Position numbers and translations under genes: made by a program. A stretch of DNA of 64,000 nt from Haliclona indistincta (taxonomy: Eukaryota > Porifera > Demospongiae > Haplosclerida > Chalinidae). The stretch lies in the NCBI GenBank assembly GCA_964017065.1, contig OZ024790.1:5135294-5199293 (forward strand). Reading direction: 5' to 3'. Position 1 is the first letter of the stretch; each line of letters begins with the position of its first letter. Below the pieces are notes generated by a model. The model was not told the DNA's origin, did not search any database, and worked only from the letters and a program-made list of their open reading frames with translations. Positions 32,779 through 45,200 of the stretch are shown piece by piece.

Positions 32779-35739
32779 ATGTCTTCCACTGCACGTTGTG
32801 AGTCTACCTGGTGTATGGTGTTACTAGTAATGTTGTCTTTCTCGTGTAGTGAATGATCTGTCCGCTCGACGCCGCTATGTATCAGAAACAGCTACACGTG
32901 GCGATGGTTAGCATAGCTCAGGTTGTAGCTTGGGTGATCCTCTCTCCTCTTCAGCCATTCCTCACCAACTGCTAGCCAAGATTGACCAGGTCCTCTCACT
33001 AGCTCATACTCACAACCTCCCTACGGTTACACCCACTCAAGTACTCAACCATCTTGACCTTGCTTACCAATATGGTCGACTGGTCCCACACACACCAGCA
33101 CTGGACGAGTATGGTACAGCTTACAAGAGCTACTTGGATAGTTTAGCAGAGGGAGAGGAAGACAGGACGAGAGAGGAGTTGGAGAAATGTGAACAATGCT
33201 CAGGTACAGCATCATGTTATAATCAGCTCATGATGTCCCCTCTCGATCCTTTCAGAGAAGGCAGTTGAAGAAGCTGTGAGGAACTGTGAGCTGGTGAAGA
33301 GGAGAGAGCAGAAGGAAGAGGATAAAGTGACTCTTGAGGAACTAGAGAAGCAACGTGTTGAAGCATTGAATCTAGTGGAGAAGGAGAGGGAGATTGTGGA
33401 GCAGGAGAGAGCTGTGTATGAGAGTATTGCAGACAAGATCAGTAAGAGACACATGTCACACAATATACTGATGTATTAATGTACTTGCACAGAGAAACTC
33501 AAGAGTGATTTACATGATGCCATGTGCACTTTCAATGTGGAGTTCACAGCAACAATGACTGAATTGAAGAAAAAGAGCTTCAATAACCTTGGGAGACAGG
33601 AGCAGCTGAGTGAGAGGATATGGCATCTGGAGAACAACGCGATAGAGCAACGAGTAGAGGAAACAGAAGTGAGAGAAACATTGACAAAGTCCAGGTCAGA
33701 GTTGAAGGAGTTAGAGGATCGATGGAGAACACTGTCGTCATTGATCGTTCATGAGCAACACTGGATTGATACAAGAGGCAAGGTGAGTGGGTGGGTGTGG
33801 CTATAGCTGATCATGACTCGTTTCTTTCTCATAGAAGTGCTATGATGTGTTCTCAGAGCTCGATACTGCAGACCAGGACACACACTTAGAGGCAGCCATC
33901 AGTATCTTGGACACTATGGAAGGTGTGGCTAGCTGAGACACTATACTAGCATGTACTGTGATGGTCTGTTCAGAGTGTATACAGCTAGTCACAGAGGATG
34001 CAGTCAACAAGAAGAGGCGTGGCCTTGAGGAGCAGCACCAGGAGTGGAGTGATTTGAGGCTACAGTACTTGCTACAGCTGCGATACTCCATTGTAACGTG
34101 TGTGTGCATACACAAGATGAGAGATGAGGAAAGCAGTGAGAGTCATGATAAGGTACCAACCCTACTCACCCTGCCTGCTGCACTGTCTCTCTCTATTATC
34201 AGAGACAGGGTGAGCTATTTGAGGAGCTATCAGTCGTCAGTGATCAGATACACTCACTCAACCCTCTCATTGAACTGGTCACAGTAGAGACCGTTTGTGA
34301 GTCAACGAATGCATTTACACTGTCGGCTTTAAATATTTTGCACAATTAGATCGTCGTATGCAGAACGCTAAACAGGCCTATTGCAAAACGTTCTCCGATG
34401 ATCATGAGTATCAACTAAACAATGATGAGAAATACCAGTGCCCTCACTTTCCTGTAAGTACATGTATAGTGTGATCGTGATGCCTTTGTGTTATCTAATA
34501 GACTAGTTATAGTGAAGCCGGTGATGTGGGTGTGGCTATGAGTCATGAGGTGGTGACGGAAGAGGACATAGTGACAGAAGAAGTCCAAGATATGTCGGTA
34601 GAAGAGAATGAGTCAGTGAGTGAGGACTGGAATGAGTCCGAGAGTGAGGACAAAGAGTTTGTCGAAGAGGTAGGCAGTGTTTTTGCTTTTCTTCTTATCG
34701 TTCGTAATAATCTATTGTACAACAGCAGATTACCACTGACCACACCCAAACAGTGGATGCAGAAGAACCTGTTGATGCAGTAAGGTCTGAACCATCTGAG
34801 GAAGGTTGTTCATCTCAATCTCTTTCAAGCAAGTCACACCAGAGCCCACACTGCCCTTACTCTGCAACAAAGCATCGAGTCTTAAAACGTCACATCCATT
34901 CTCTCTCAGTCAGTAGACAAACGCACATTCAATCAGTAACTGATCAAGTTAAAGCCAAATGTCGAACTGGTCGTCTCCAAACCAAGAGGTTGCACCAATG
35001 CCCACACTGTTCCTACTCTACCAAACGGACTAACAATTTGACAAAACACATTCGTACCCATACTGGAGAGAAACCATACTCATGCACCGAATGTGGGAAG
35101 TGCTTCACTACGCTTTCAAGTCTCCGAGTTCATAATCGCATACATACTGGAGAGAAACCATACTCATGCACAGAATGTGAGAAGTGCTTCACTCAGCTTT
35201 CACATCTCCAAGTACACATCCGAACTCACACTGGAAGGAAACCATACTCATGCACAGATTGTGGGAAATGCTTCCCTATGCTTTCAAGTCTCCGAGTTCA
35301 TAATCGCACACATACTGGAGAGAAACCATACTCATGCACCGAATGTGGGAAGTGCTTCACTACGCTTTCAAGTCTCCAAGTTCATAATCGCATACATACT
35401 GGAGAGAAACCATACTCATGCACAGAATGTGAGAAGTGCTTCACTCAGCTTTCACATCTCCAAGTACACATCCGAACTCACACTGGAAGGAAACCATACT
35501 CATGCACAGAATGTGGGAAATGCTTCACTATGCTTTCAAGTCTCCGAGTTCATAATCGCACACATACTGGAGAGAAACCATACTCATGCACAGAATGTGA
35601 GAAGTGCTTCACCCAGCTTTCAAGTCTCAACAATCATACCAGAACTCACACTGGAGAGAAACCATACTCATGCAAGGAATGTGGGCGGAGCTTCAATCAA
35701 CCTTCAAACTACAGTAGACACATCCGTACAATGCATTGA
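32779..35739 (+). CDS. C2H2 zinc-finger protein 6, nine-finger member
   Basis: Eleven exons as in gene 3, about 815 aa. The last exon is 252 bp longer than that of gene 3, exactly three fingers: the module TTLSSL / EKCFTQLSHL / MLSSL is present twice in a row. Nine canonical fingers follow the degenerate one; linkers include TGRKPYSC. One finger has CTDCGKCFPM where relatives have CTECGKCFTM. In-frame TGA at 35737-35739 is followed by a decaying finger. N-terminal module, coiled coil and acidic region are nearly identical to gene 3. Confidence 0.86.
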
Positions 35740-35846
35740 ACTTGTCGTGTTATGTTACATCAATGTCCTCATTGTTCCTACGTTACTAAATATAGCCCAG
35801 CGACTTTGCAACGACTCATACATACTCACACCAGAGAGAAGCCATG
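35740..35846 (+). pseudogene. Relic zinc finger beyond the gene 6 stop
   Basis: Same frame as gene 6 and equivalent to 16783-16890, but a zinc-ligand His is now Leu (LQRLIHTH against LQRHIRTH), as expected for untranslated sequence. Confidence 0.7.
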
Positions 35847-36089
35847 AGGTGTATAAGTACTTTTACTGAAAATTCCACTCAGTCTTAATAATTTCCTTCA
35901 AAAAACTTTCTTATTTTTCTAACTGTGTTCTCACAATGAGGGAGTTACGAAACACAAAATCGGCATCAACAGTATACTGCTGTTTTCATACGAAGCCCAA
36001 AAGCATAATTATTATCAGATGCTGCATGATTTCAAGACAAAAATTTGTTATAGTACAAGTCAGTGTGGGTGGGTAGTGTATAGTGAAAG

Positions 36090-38200
36090 TCACACTCTTG
36101 GTGGAGGTGGAGCGTATAGGCAGCTGGACATTGCTGTATAGCAAACACTTGTCTGGTAGCAACCTCATCATAGAGTGGGTCAGCCACTATGGGTGGTGCC
36201 ATGAGACTGAGTGCATGGGCTGGAGGACGGCTCACTGCAGCTGGCTGCTTCTTCTAGTTCCCTCTGTTTACGCTTGTCGTTGATTTCAGCTGCAGCAGAG
36301 ATTGACAAACAAAAGTGGTAAAGCAATACACATGAGAGTGATGTGATACAAACACTAGATCTTTGCGATGAGAAAACAAAGTAGGAGTCCAGTATGTGTT
36401 TAATACTATGCATACAGATGTAATATGTTTTCAATCTTACCGATTTTGTGCTTTTTAGCTTTTCCTCTATAGCGCACTAGACATGCTATCATGATCATTA
36501 TCACACATGCTGCTAACACAGTGATTCCAACCACTGTAACTATCAGTGGTAGTATTAGACCAAGGTCATCACCGGTGGTCCTATCTGGTGCTCCTACCAG
36601 CCTCACTGTGGCTGATACCATACTTGATAATGACAGTACTGTTGAGAGAAACCATAAGACATAGTTTACTATAGTATTATAATACTACCTGTGGTTGAAG
36701 AAGGAAACAATGGTATTGATAATGATCTGTGTGTAGTAATGGACATGGTTTGTTGAAGTGATGGTTTCTCAGTAACTGTGATGAGGGAGTTTCCAATAGC
36801 TGCTATTCTATGGTCCACCACATCACTGCTGTTAATGTCAGGCACCATTACCCTGTAGACTCCTGGAGGGAGATCACCAGCACAGTCACTGGCAGACAGA
36901 GAACTGCCCTCTCTGTGGGCTACTGTTTCCTGTACTCGGTTGCCCATGGCGTCAGTGAAACTAATGTGACATCCTATGGCAGTAGTCCCTTGCGCAAACC
37001 AACACGTCACACAATGCTTGTTCTGAAACACTCTGGTTGTGACATTCTGCACATGAAACGTACCTAACGATAGCGTGGTAGTAAACTCACTTCATTGCAG
37101 TGTACATGCACTTACTGATTCGGATTGTATCTGACTCAGTAACTCCAGCCTCATTCTCTAGTGCTACCATTGCAGTGTAGTGACCGCCAAACATCAGATA
37201 CTTAGTCACGTTTACCATCATGGACATCAGTGTGTTTGTTTGGGAGAAAGATAAGACCTCATCGCAATCAACAATTGACTGTGGTGCCCTTAGAGGACAA
37301 TTCAGAGACACAACTGATCCTAAAGTGTTGTTCAAAATGATTGATATGTTGCTTGGACGAGTAGCAATACACTTTATGTCAACCTACAGTAAAGAGCTGG
37401 ATTATAAATTTCACAGCGGAATACCAACCAAATGTACGTAGAAACATGCATGTGTGAAAACAAAACACTCCACATCTACTTACCTGAAATGTTTGAACAG
37501 ATGTCGGAGTGGTGGGCGAAAAGACAAGTGTGGAATCAACCCAAAACTCCTCTGGAGCTGAATACACAAACAAAAGCTACTTCAATAAACTGTTTTAACA
37601 ATAGTCAAATTGAAAATGCAGCAACAATGGAGAATATTTACTACACTACCACAATAGGAACTGCTGTACTATTCATTGGTATAGCTAATTCCTAGTAATA
37701 CTTTATCCAAACCTTTGTAATAGTCTGGTTGATTAGATATGAATCTCCAATCCCTACTCTGTTATTAGCAGTGATATTGAAATGGTAGCTAGTGCAGATG
37801 TCAGGAGGTCAGATGTGGTTGTAGTGATGGTGGTGTTGCTTGCACCATCTGCAGAGGTGATGGTTATGGAGTAGTTAGGCACTCCAGCAAGAGTGAAAGG
37901 AGGAGTAAAGCTCAGCTGTAGAGCTGTACTATTGTACTGGACCAGCTGTACATCTTTCACCACCTCAAGCCTCCCTATAAGAATGAGAAAAGATTCTGTA
38001 ATAAGTGTGCATCATGTTACAGACCTAGGACTCTAAGATAAGCGAGCAAACTCGACACAGCAGTTCCATGGAAAGGGAGTAGCAAGCAGCCAATGTTGAT
38101 GTTATCATTGATCTGTTGACCTAGTACACTGAGCTGGTATGATACTTGCGGTGAGCTGATTACTGGCGTGTGAGGTGTGATGCCATGGCCACTGAACTCG
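36090..38200 (-). pseudogene. Ig/fibronectin-III receptor, copy C
   Basis: The only copy with both the cysteine domain and an uninterrupted transmembrane exon. On the minus strand: part of an Ig exon (38.2-38.03 kb, 5' half lost), Fn3 exon (about 37.98-37.69), linker exon (37.56-37.48), second extracellular domain (37.39-37.11; LGSVVSLNCPLRAPQ), cysteine domain (37.06-36.69), membrane exon (36.64-36.45; long I/L/V/A run then RYRGKAKKHK), tail exon to a stop at 36090. The Fn3 exon lacks 11 bp and the tail has a 4-bp gain, both shifting the frame. The tail contains LYDEVA, a possible tyrosine phosphorylation site. Family role as a cell-surface recognition receptor is inferred. Confidence 0.6.
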
Positions 38201-39274
38201 TTGGCATGTCACATGTCAATTGATACAGTACAAGCTGCACTCATTATGGCAATAATTTTACATAGTTTTTAATGATAATAATATCATAGATGATAATAAT
38301 GATGATTATTATTATGACTTGCTGTACATGCTCAAATTTTCACATCCACCGAGGCATAACCAACACCAATGGTGCATTTTTACTACTGCAGTTTTTAATG
38401 AATCATGCAAAACTTAATTGTGTTGTGCACGAAACGCCCTTTGCACATGCGCAATAGCTAGAAATAATACTAAAAACTTATTTAACTAGCTATTGTGGAC
38501 GTTGCACTGACATGCTTTGCTAAAATTGCAGTAGCTACATCATTCAGCCACTGTCTTGAATTGCCGTATGAAATTATCTATGAAATTGAAGATTTGTGAT
38601 CTCCTATTACCCCTTACAAACTGCTCCACAAGCTCATTCTGGTACTCTTATTGAATTTTCTGATACTTTCATTTTTATTGCTAATAGCAAGAGTATAGTG
38701 ATATTGATACAAAAAATTGACTTGATACAACCGTACGACTGTATTAACAGTGCAACTTACATGAAAATTGACTTGCATTGATACATTTGTATTGATGATA
38801 TTGATGATCACAGCATAATATTTATATACACTGACTCATCAGTAGTGAGTTCTGACACTAGTCCGGCTCCATCTCTCTCCTGCATCTTCTGATCTCAGTG
38901 TCATAATTGTGTAGTGAGGGGAAAGCTTGTTTTCAGCTGGAGCACCGAATGAGCAGATGCCTCAGTGGAATGACACTATACACAATGTATCTACAAACAC
39001 AACTATCCACCATTCCACAAACACAGCAACTGCAGATGCATGTATGCATAATTTCTGTACAGCAATCACAATGGTTATGCCATAATGATTATGCAATCAG
39101 AAGCCAATCAGTGCTGATCACAATTCAACTGGGCGAGATAAGTAGCTTCCATAGCTTGCTTACACAAGTATCATCCCATCACGCGGCAATATCGTTATTT
39201 CAAAACAATGATTATTACTGAATTTGTGAAAAAGTATTGCAAAATAAAAAAACAACTCTACTACATCATTGTAG
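38201..39274. other. Spacer with an element-end remnant
   Basis: Marks the end of the second duplicated block. At 38346-38376 CCACCGAGGCATAACC resembles the right end of the 1.1-kb element at 28626. AT-rich otherwise; no gene seen. Confidence 0.4.
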
Positions 39275-42200
39275 TTACATAAATGTGTTCTGAATAGTGT
39301 CACTCAGTTCTTTCTCTCCTACATAGTTAGATCGTAGCACAGTCACAAGAGTAGCCCAGTTGGCTGGGCTATGTGGAGTAGACTGCTGCTGCCAGTATGT
39401 GAAGACATCACTAAAGCACTCAAGAGGATCTCCACGACGATGCTTCTCAATACCATCTAGAACACCCATACTGATCTCAAGAGACACACCCACTCTCCTC
39501 CACTTGGCAGGTATCTTGCTAGCTACTGATTCCATAAACTGGAATTGTGATATTGTATCAGTGCCTGCACAGACAAACAGAATACAATACCAGTGACATC
39601 ATGACATGCACCAACTGTTAGCTCACCAGTTGGAGGAGGAGTGTGAGTGATGGAGGGAGACTGAGCAGTGGCTGATGCTGAGGCAGAGACTACATGAAAT
39701 AGACCAATCTGTGTCAAGCATATTTTTATCTCACCAGTTGGAGGAGGTGATTGTGGTGTAGCAGTGGCTGATGAGGCAGAGACTGTGCTGGCTACAAGAA
39801 TAGATACACTATAATACTAACATGCTGATCATCATCTACCCCACTCACCATCTGGTGCCGCCAGCCATGCCAGCATCCCATCATCAGAGCATGGACAAGA
39901 AGCAATATCTGGTCTAACAGAGCAGGTGAGCTGGGCTGGAGAGAAGGCAGTGTCTGCTATACAAGCATGAGGAATGGATTCACAAGTCTTGAAGGGACAG
40001 AAGAACCCATCAGTGAACACAATTTGCTTTGTATCAAGGTGACGCTGTTTGCAGACTGTAGCTATGGCGTGGTGGATGGCAGCTCTGATATGTGGAGCAG
40101 CTGACAAGTGGCCATTGAAGTGAACTGTAAGCCAAGCATGGCACTCTACTAGTTGCACCAATCCTCCCCCGACCTTGCATTCAAGATGAACTGCGTTATA
40201 ACCAAGAATCTTTTTAAAATTAAAAAGTTTCTCATCGAAGAGCAAAGCCACTACTAATGCAGAGAACATACCAAGAGGTATTACCCTGGTGCGACAGAGA
40301 AGAACAAGAGGAGGAAGCTTTACAGCAAGAGGAGAAATATTTCTGCAGGTAGGAAGGATGGAAGGAATGAAAAACAGCTTCTCTCCATCGATACACACGG
40401 GTGCTATGATTAGGAGATGCTTTAGAATGGACAGGAAGTCGTCCACTGAGTAACTACACCTCCCCTCCTCATTCACTCGATACCTGGAGCACACGATATC
40501 TACTAGCTTCTTGTTAAACAACCCTTGGTCTCGCAGCCTTCGTACCAATGCCATGTGCTCTGAAAGAAGAGGATACTGAGAGGGAATGAGGTGGAGATCG
40601 ATGATGCCGAGATTCAATATTACGGTGACCTCACTGAGAACGGCCTGAGCATCAGTGAAGACCAGGTGAGGAGCGGCATCTTTGAAATACAAGCAGAGAG
40701 CAGCTCCATCAAGAAACACTAGTGCTGCCATCACATCCTCCTCTCCCATACTGAGAGACTTTCCTCCTAACTCTATGCACTCTGCCACACCTAGGACACT
40801 CCGACCCTCCTTCTTTGCCTTGCTACCTAGCTCCAGTTCAAATACATACCATCTAGTAGGTATATCTACTTCTGCATCACTACAAGCATCCATGATCTTC
40901 TGCCTTATAGAAGATGCCACCTCATCACGACCCTTTGTGACTCGAGTGTTTATTGGGAGGAGAATATCTCCATCAGGACTAACCTCAATGCACATTGACT
41001 TTAGCTCACCAAGACTCTTCTTCAGCCATCGATTCTTACCAGATAATGTTTCGTCAAATAGTGATCGGTGCTTGTCAGCGTGAGTACCGATCAAAAGGAA
41101 CTTTGACTCTGATGAGCCTTGGCCACTGCCTTCCTCTGAGTGCTTGACAGATGAGTAAGTGCGAACGATTTCTTCAATGTCCTCAAGTTGAGAATTCTCT
41201 AGTTTTGCTGGCTGGCGAAGATGCTGGTCATTTTTAACATATTCGTACTGGAGCCTGTCATTGATAGAGTGGTTGAGCTTTGAGGCTACTATGTTGACCG
41301 TGCTACCCCTGACAAATGCAGGTACGAGGCTGATGAATGACGGCTGCCCACCAGAGTCGATTAGGTGGACAAAAGTCTTAACAACTTTGTTCTCATTTGA
41401 AAGCTCAGGATTATTGACAAGCTTATCCACAATATCTGAAGCAATACCTTCCACTTTTGGAAGAACTGGCGGGAGACTAGTATCCTCGACACTCTCTGCT
41501 GGTGATGAACTAGAGACCAGTGGAGTAGCTGGTGATAGCACTGGAGGAGTGTGATCCACATCAGATGGTTCCTGTGCACTGCTCTCAGTGGCTGCAGTAG
41601 TGGTGCTGGTGGCTGGTTGAGGAGGAACAGCACGAGATGGATTGAGCTCAATCATCTTCACCTCCTCTGCGATGTATTTGAGGTAGGTATCATCATCAAG
41701 CTCTGTCCATGTAACATCTCCGCTGCCATCGGCTTTGATGCGGTAGAAAGAGATGGCTCTGGTTGCTCGTGTTGCTAACGGTGTGCTGGTCCTTCTAGGA
41801 GGAGGTGGTAGGCCAAGCAGGAGATATCTGATGCCTGTCTTGCCCACACCAGGAGGACCAACTATAAGAGCTTTAACAATACTAACTCTAGTGACTCCTT
41901 CTTGCATAGCCTTTTGAACTAACTTAGATGACTTTTCTGTGCAAGAAAGAAAGAAATACAGTGAAATTTAATTGTCATAAAGAAATTTTAACAATAATTG
42001 TTCCAGTTACAACCTATAATGTTTGTCTTTGACAAACTTCACCAAAAAAGTATTTTGTAGGTGTCAGTAAACAATTAATATGAACTTGAATGATATATTA
42101 TAGATTGGGCAGATCACTATAAGTGTCTAACATGAAAAGGGAAAATCTTGTGTGATATGGTTTGGTGTTCATTCATTGACAAAGCTTAGCTTATCCAGTC

Positions 42201-45200
42201 AGAAAACAGACTTTACTTCATTTCACAAACAGACTATAGCTGTAAACCTAGTCTAGAAAGGCATGGCTATAGCAGACATAAAACATGGCTGTCATCACAT
42301 ACTAGGCAACAAACTAGCACTGGTTATCACTAAATCGGATAGCTCGCTGATACAACAGTGCTATTTCTCCTAGATAGGAGCTTACCATTCCAAGGAGCGT
42401 ACAACTGCAGAACAGCGGGAAAAATGGGCAGCTATTGCGCACAATAATTATACGGACTGTCCTGGTACAGTGTACGTTTACCTGTGGCTATAAAAACTGC
42501 CTATAATACGGAAGTTTTTCCACATGCAAAGTGGTGGAAATATTTCACCACTGTGCTATTCGAAGTTGTACACTCTTTGGAACGATAAGCTCCGGTCTGG
42601 TAGAAATCATAGTTTAAACCGGTTATATAACCTTGAATACATCAAACAAATTCACTATCTAACAAATTTATGTGACTATAGAGCTGTTCGATTAATTGAA
42701 GTTGATCTGTACTATAATATACATGAATCTCAACTACTGTTTGTTACACCTGGATGCATGAAGTATTTCGACACATCCATCAGAATCAGTATGTGTGTCA
42801 TCATAATAATTATGACTGTTTATTGTCCAGGCTTACTGCTAAAAAAACAACTATTACAAGTACTCACCAAGTGTCACTAGGTAGTTAACAATGAAATTGT
42901 TGTTCCAATGTGCTGCTAACTCCAAAGGGGTATTCCTATCCTGCAGGTGAAGATGACACACTATAGCCAACAAAAACAACTACTGTGGTCGGCCTTTACA
43001 AGATTTTGACTCAAAAATTATTATTTTTTTTAATTGAGATTGTCGACATGGGTGTAGCATCCAGTAATTATGCTAACGTATGTTACAGTGATGAATTTGA
43101 GTTCTTTACTACTTGAAAGGAAGGTAACAAAGGAGTTAGCCTCGTATCTAGGTGCTTGAAGGGCCGAGCAAAAGGGAGAAAGAAGTGCCTGATATACACT
43201 GCATTCACATGCATGACTAGCAGTGGAATCCACAATGAATAGTAACTCACAAAATACTTGTGTTTAGCTAAAATTATGCACACTATAGTACTGGTCAATT
43301 TCTGTAGCTATTACTGTGCTTCAGTGCTTGCAGCAGTAAAATATCACAGTACGTTTCACTAGCCACATTGCCAGAAGGACAAGTGGGCGTGACCAACCAT
43401 GAACACGCTATTAGTTAGGCATCTCTTTGACAGGATTTTTCTTGACAAGTCTACACACCCCAAAAGCTGTCCTGCATACAAGCATACAAATCAAGTCTAA
43501 AAGTGCCTAAGCAGCCATCTGTGTGTGTTTTGTCCTGGAAGAGGTCCAAGTAAGCCGCGCCATCAAGGTGAGCCAGCCATAACTCAAGAACAAAGGTGTT
43601 TTGGCAAAATTCAACTGTTCGAACCTTAGCTGAAATGAATGAACGAACGCTGCCTCCACTAGAGCCGGGACAGACAGAATGATGCGGCCGCATCAGGGAA
43701 CCACTGTACCCTTCGTGCTTAGCGCCGAGGGTTAACAAGAATAAGTCATCATGATAATGAAAACATACACCAGTAGTCACACCCACTTTATCCCTCAGCT
43801 GTAAGTTGGCTCCATGGGTTACTAGTAGCTTCACCACCTCCAAGTGACCACCACGAGCAGCGTAGTGACAGGCAGTCCGTGAGTACTATAAGAAAATAAT
43901 AATTATGAGCTGACATCAATAACTACCACACTCTGCAAATAATAAATAGTGTTTTGCTCCAACAATAATACAGTGGGAAATGCTGCCTCCGTCATGGGTT
44001 CCCTTGAATCGGCTCCTCATCTTATGTTAGCTAGATAGATAGGTTTTTTCTTTTTGTTGTTTGGTTCTGTCGTTTAGTTAACTATTAGCTTTTATCTTAT
44101 TTTCTTTTTGTCATTATATTTTTCCTACACCTTAGTGCTACTATTATACAGTATAATATTGTACAGGCAGTGCATGGTGGTGAACATGGTGGTGAACTTG
44201 TATGTGAGTGGTACTGTAGAACAAAACAACTTATCCATTGTCAGCTTTGACAACAGAACGCAAAGAACACAGTTACATGTACACACGCATCTACAAAAAT
44301 CTATTAGCAGTCTCACAATATCTGTGGCATTAACTTGGGCTATAGTCTCCCCAACCAGATACTGCACAATTTCTGTGTAGCCGCGTTGAGCAGCCTCCAT
44401 CAGAGCAGTCCATCCAGTCTGCACATGAAACAAGTGGAACAATATAACACACATGGACTACTCAAGCATCCACCGAAGGCTACATAAATGATTATTACAC
44501 TTCTGAGCTATTTCTAGCAACCCTGACACTACAGGAGTTAGCACTATCCTTGTGAGTGCTGTCATAAAATTGTTCCAAGAAGCTAACAAACGAGGCTAGA
44601 CAGACGCTCAATTTGCACAATGTCTTGTTTCGTTCTAAGGTACTTATTCATGCAGTGCAGTAGCCCCGGCACATAGCCATGGTATGAGAGGCTGCACAAC
44701 TGCGAGAAGAAAGATCCATGTTGGAAAATTTTATTGGATTTATAAAACATATTATTCAATACTAGATAATTAATATAGTCTAGTCGTTAGCCCTCTTTTC
44801 TAGGAATTATGGGCGGGGTCATGGCGAAGGCAAAAAGTGGGTCTAGAAAAATTCGCAAGTGAATTTCAACTGACCAATCCTTCCCAATTTTATGAGTGAT
44901 AGTTTGGGAGTCACTCTAGCTCGCTTGATAGGCTAAAACTACTTCTAGAACTGTTTCTAAAGCTACATTACTATAACTAACATTATCTGTGGCATTAACT
45001 TGAGCTGCTGTCTTCTCAACTAGGTATTGCACAATGGCTGTCCGACCATACCAAGCAGCTCTCATCAGAGCAGTGTCTCCATTCTGCAAGTGAGAAGTAA
45101 GAGTGCATCAATACAACACACTATTGTCACTACAGTGGGACCCTTCAAATAAGGACACCAACTATAATGTTACGGACCAATTTACAACCGCTGACCCGTT

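Noticed and set aside
35093..35869. 258-aa ORF overlapping the fingers of gene 6 (and 16388-16957 over gene 3)
   Set aside because: Frame-shifted reading of the repetitive finger array; the true frame has all zinc ligands.
42524..42880. 118-aa plus-strand ORF
   Set aside because: Lies in an intron of the ROCO gene, AT-rich, no domain or coding pattern recognised.
43451..43740. Extension of an ankyrin exon into a 130-aa ORF
   Set aside because: A donor at 43786 ends the exon in phase with the next ankyrin exon; the rest is intron, possibly an old repeat.
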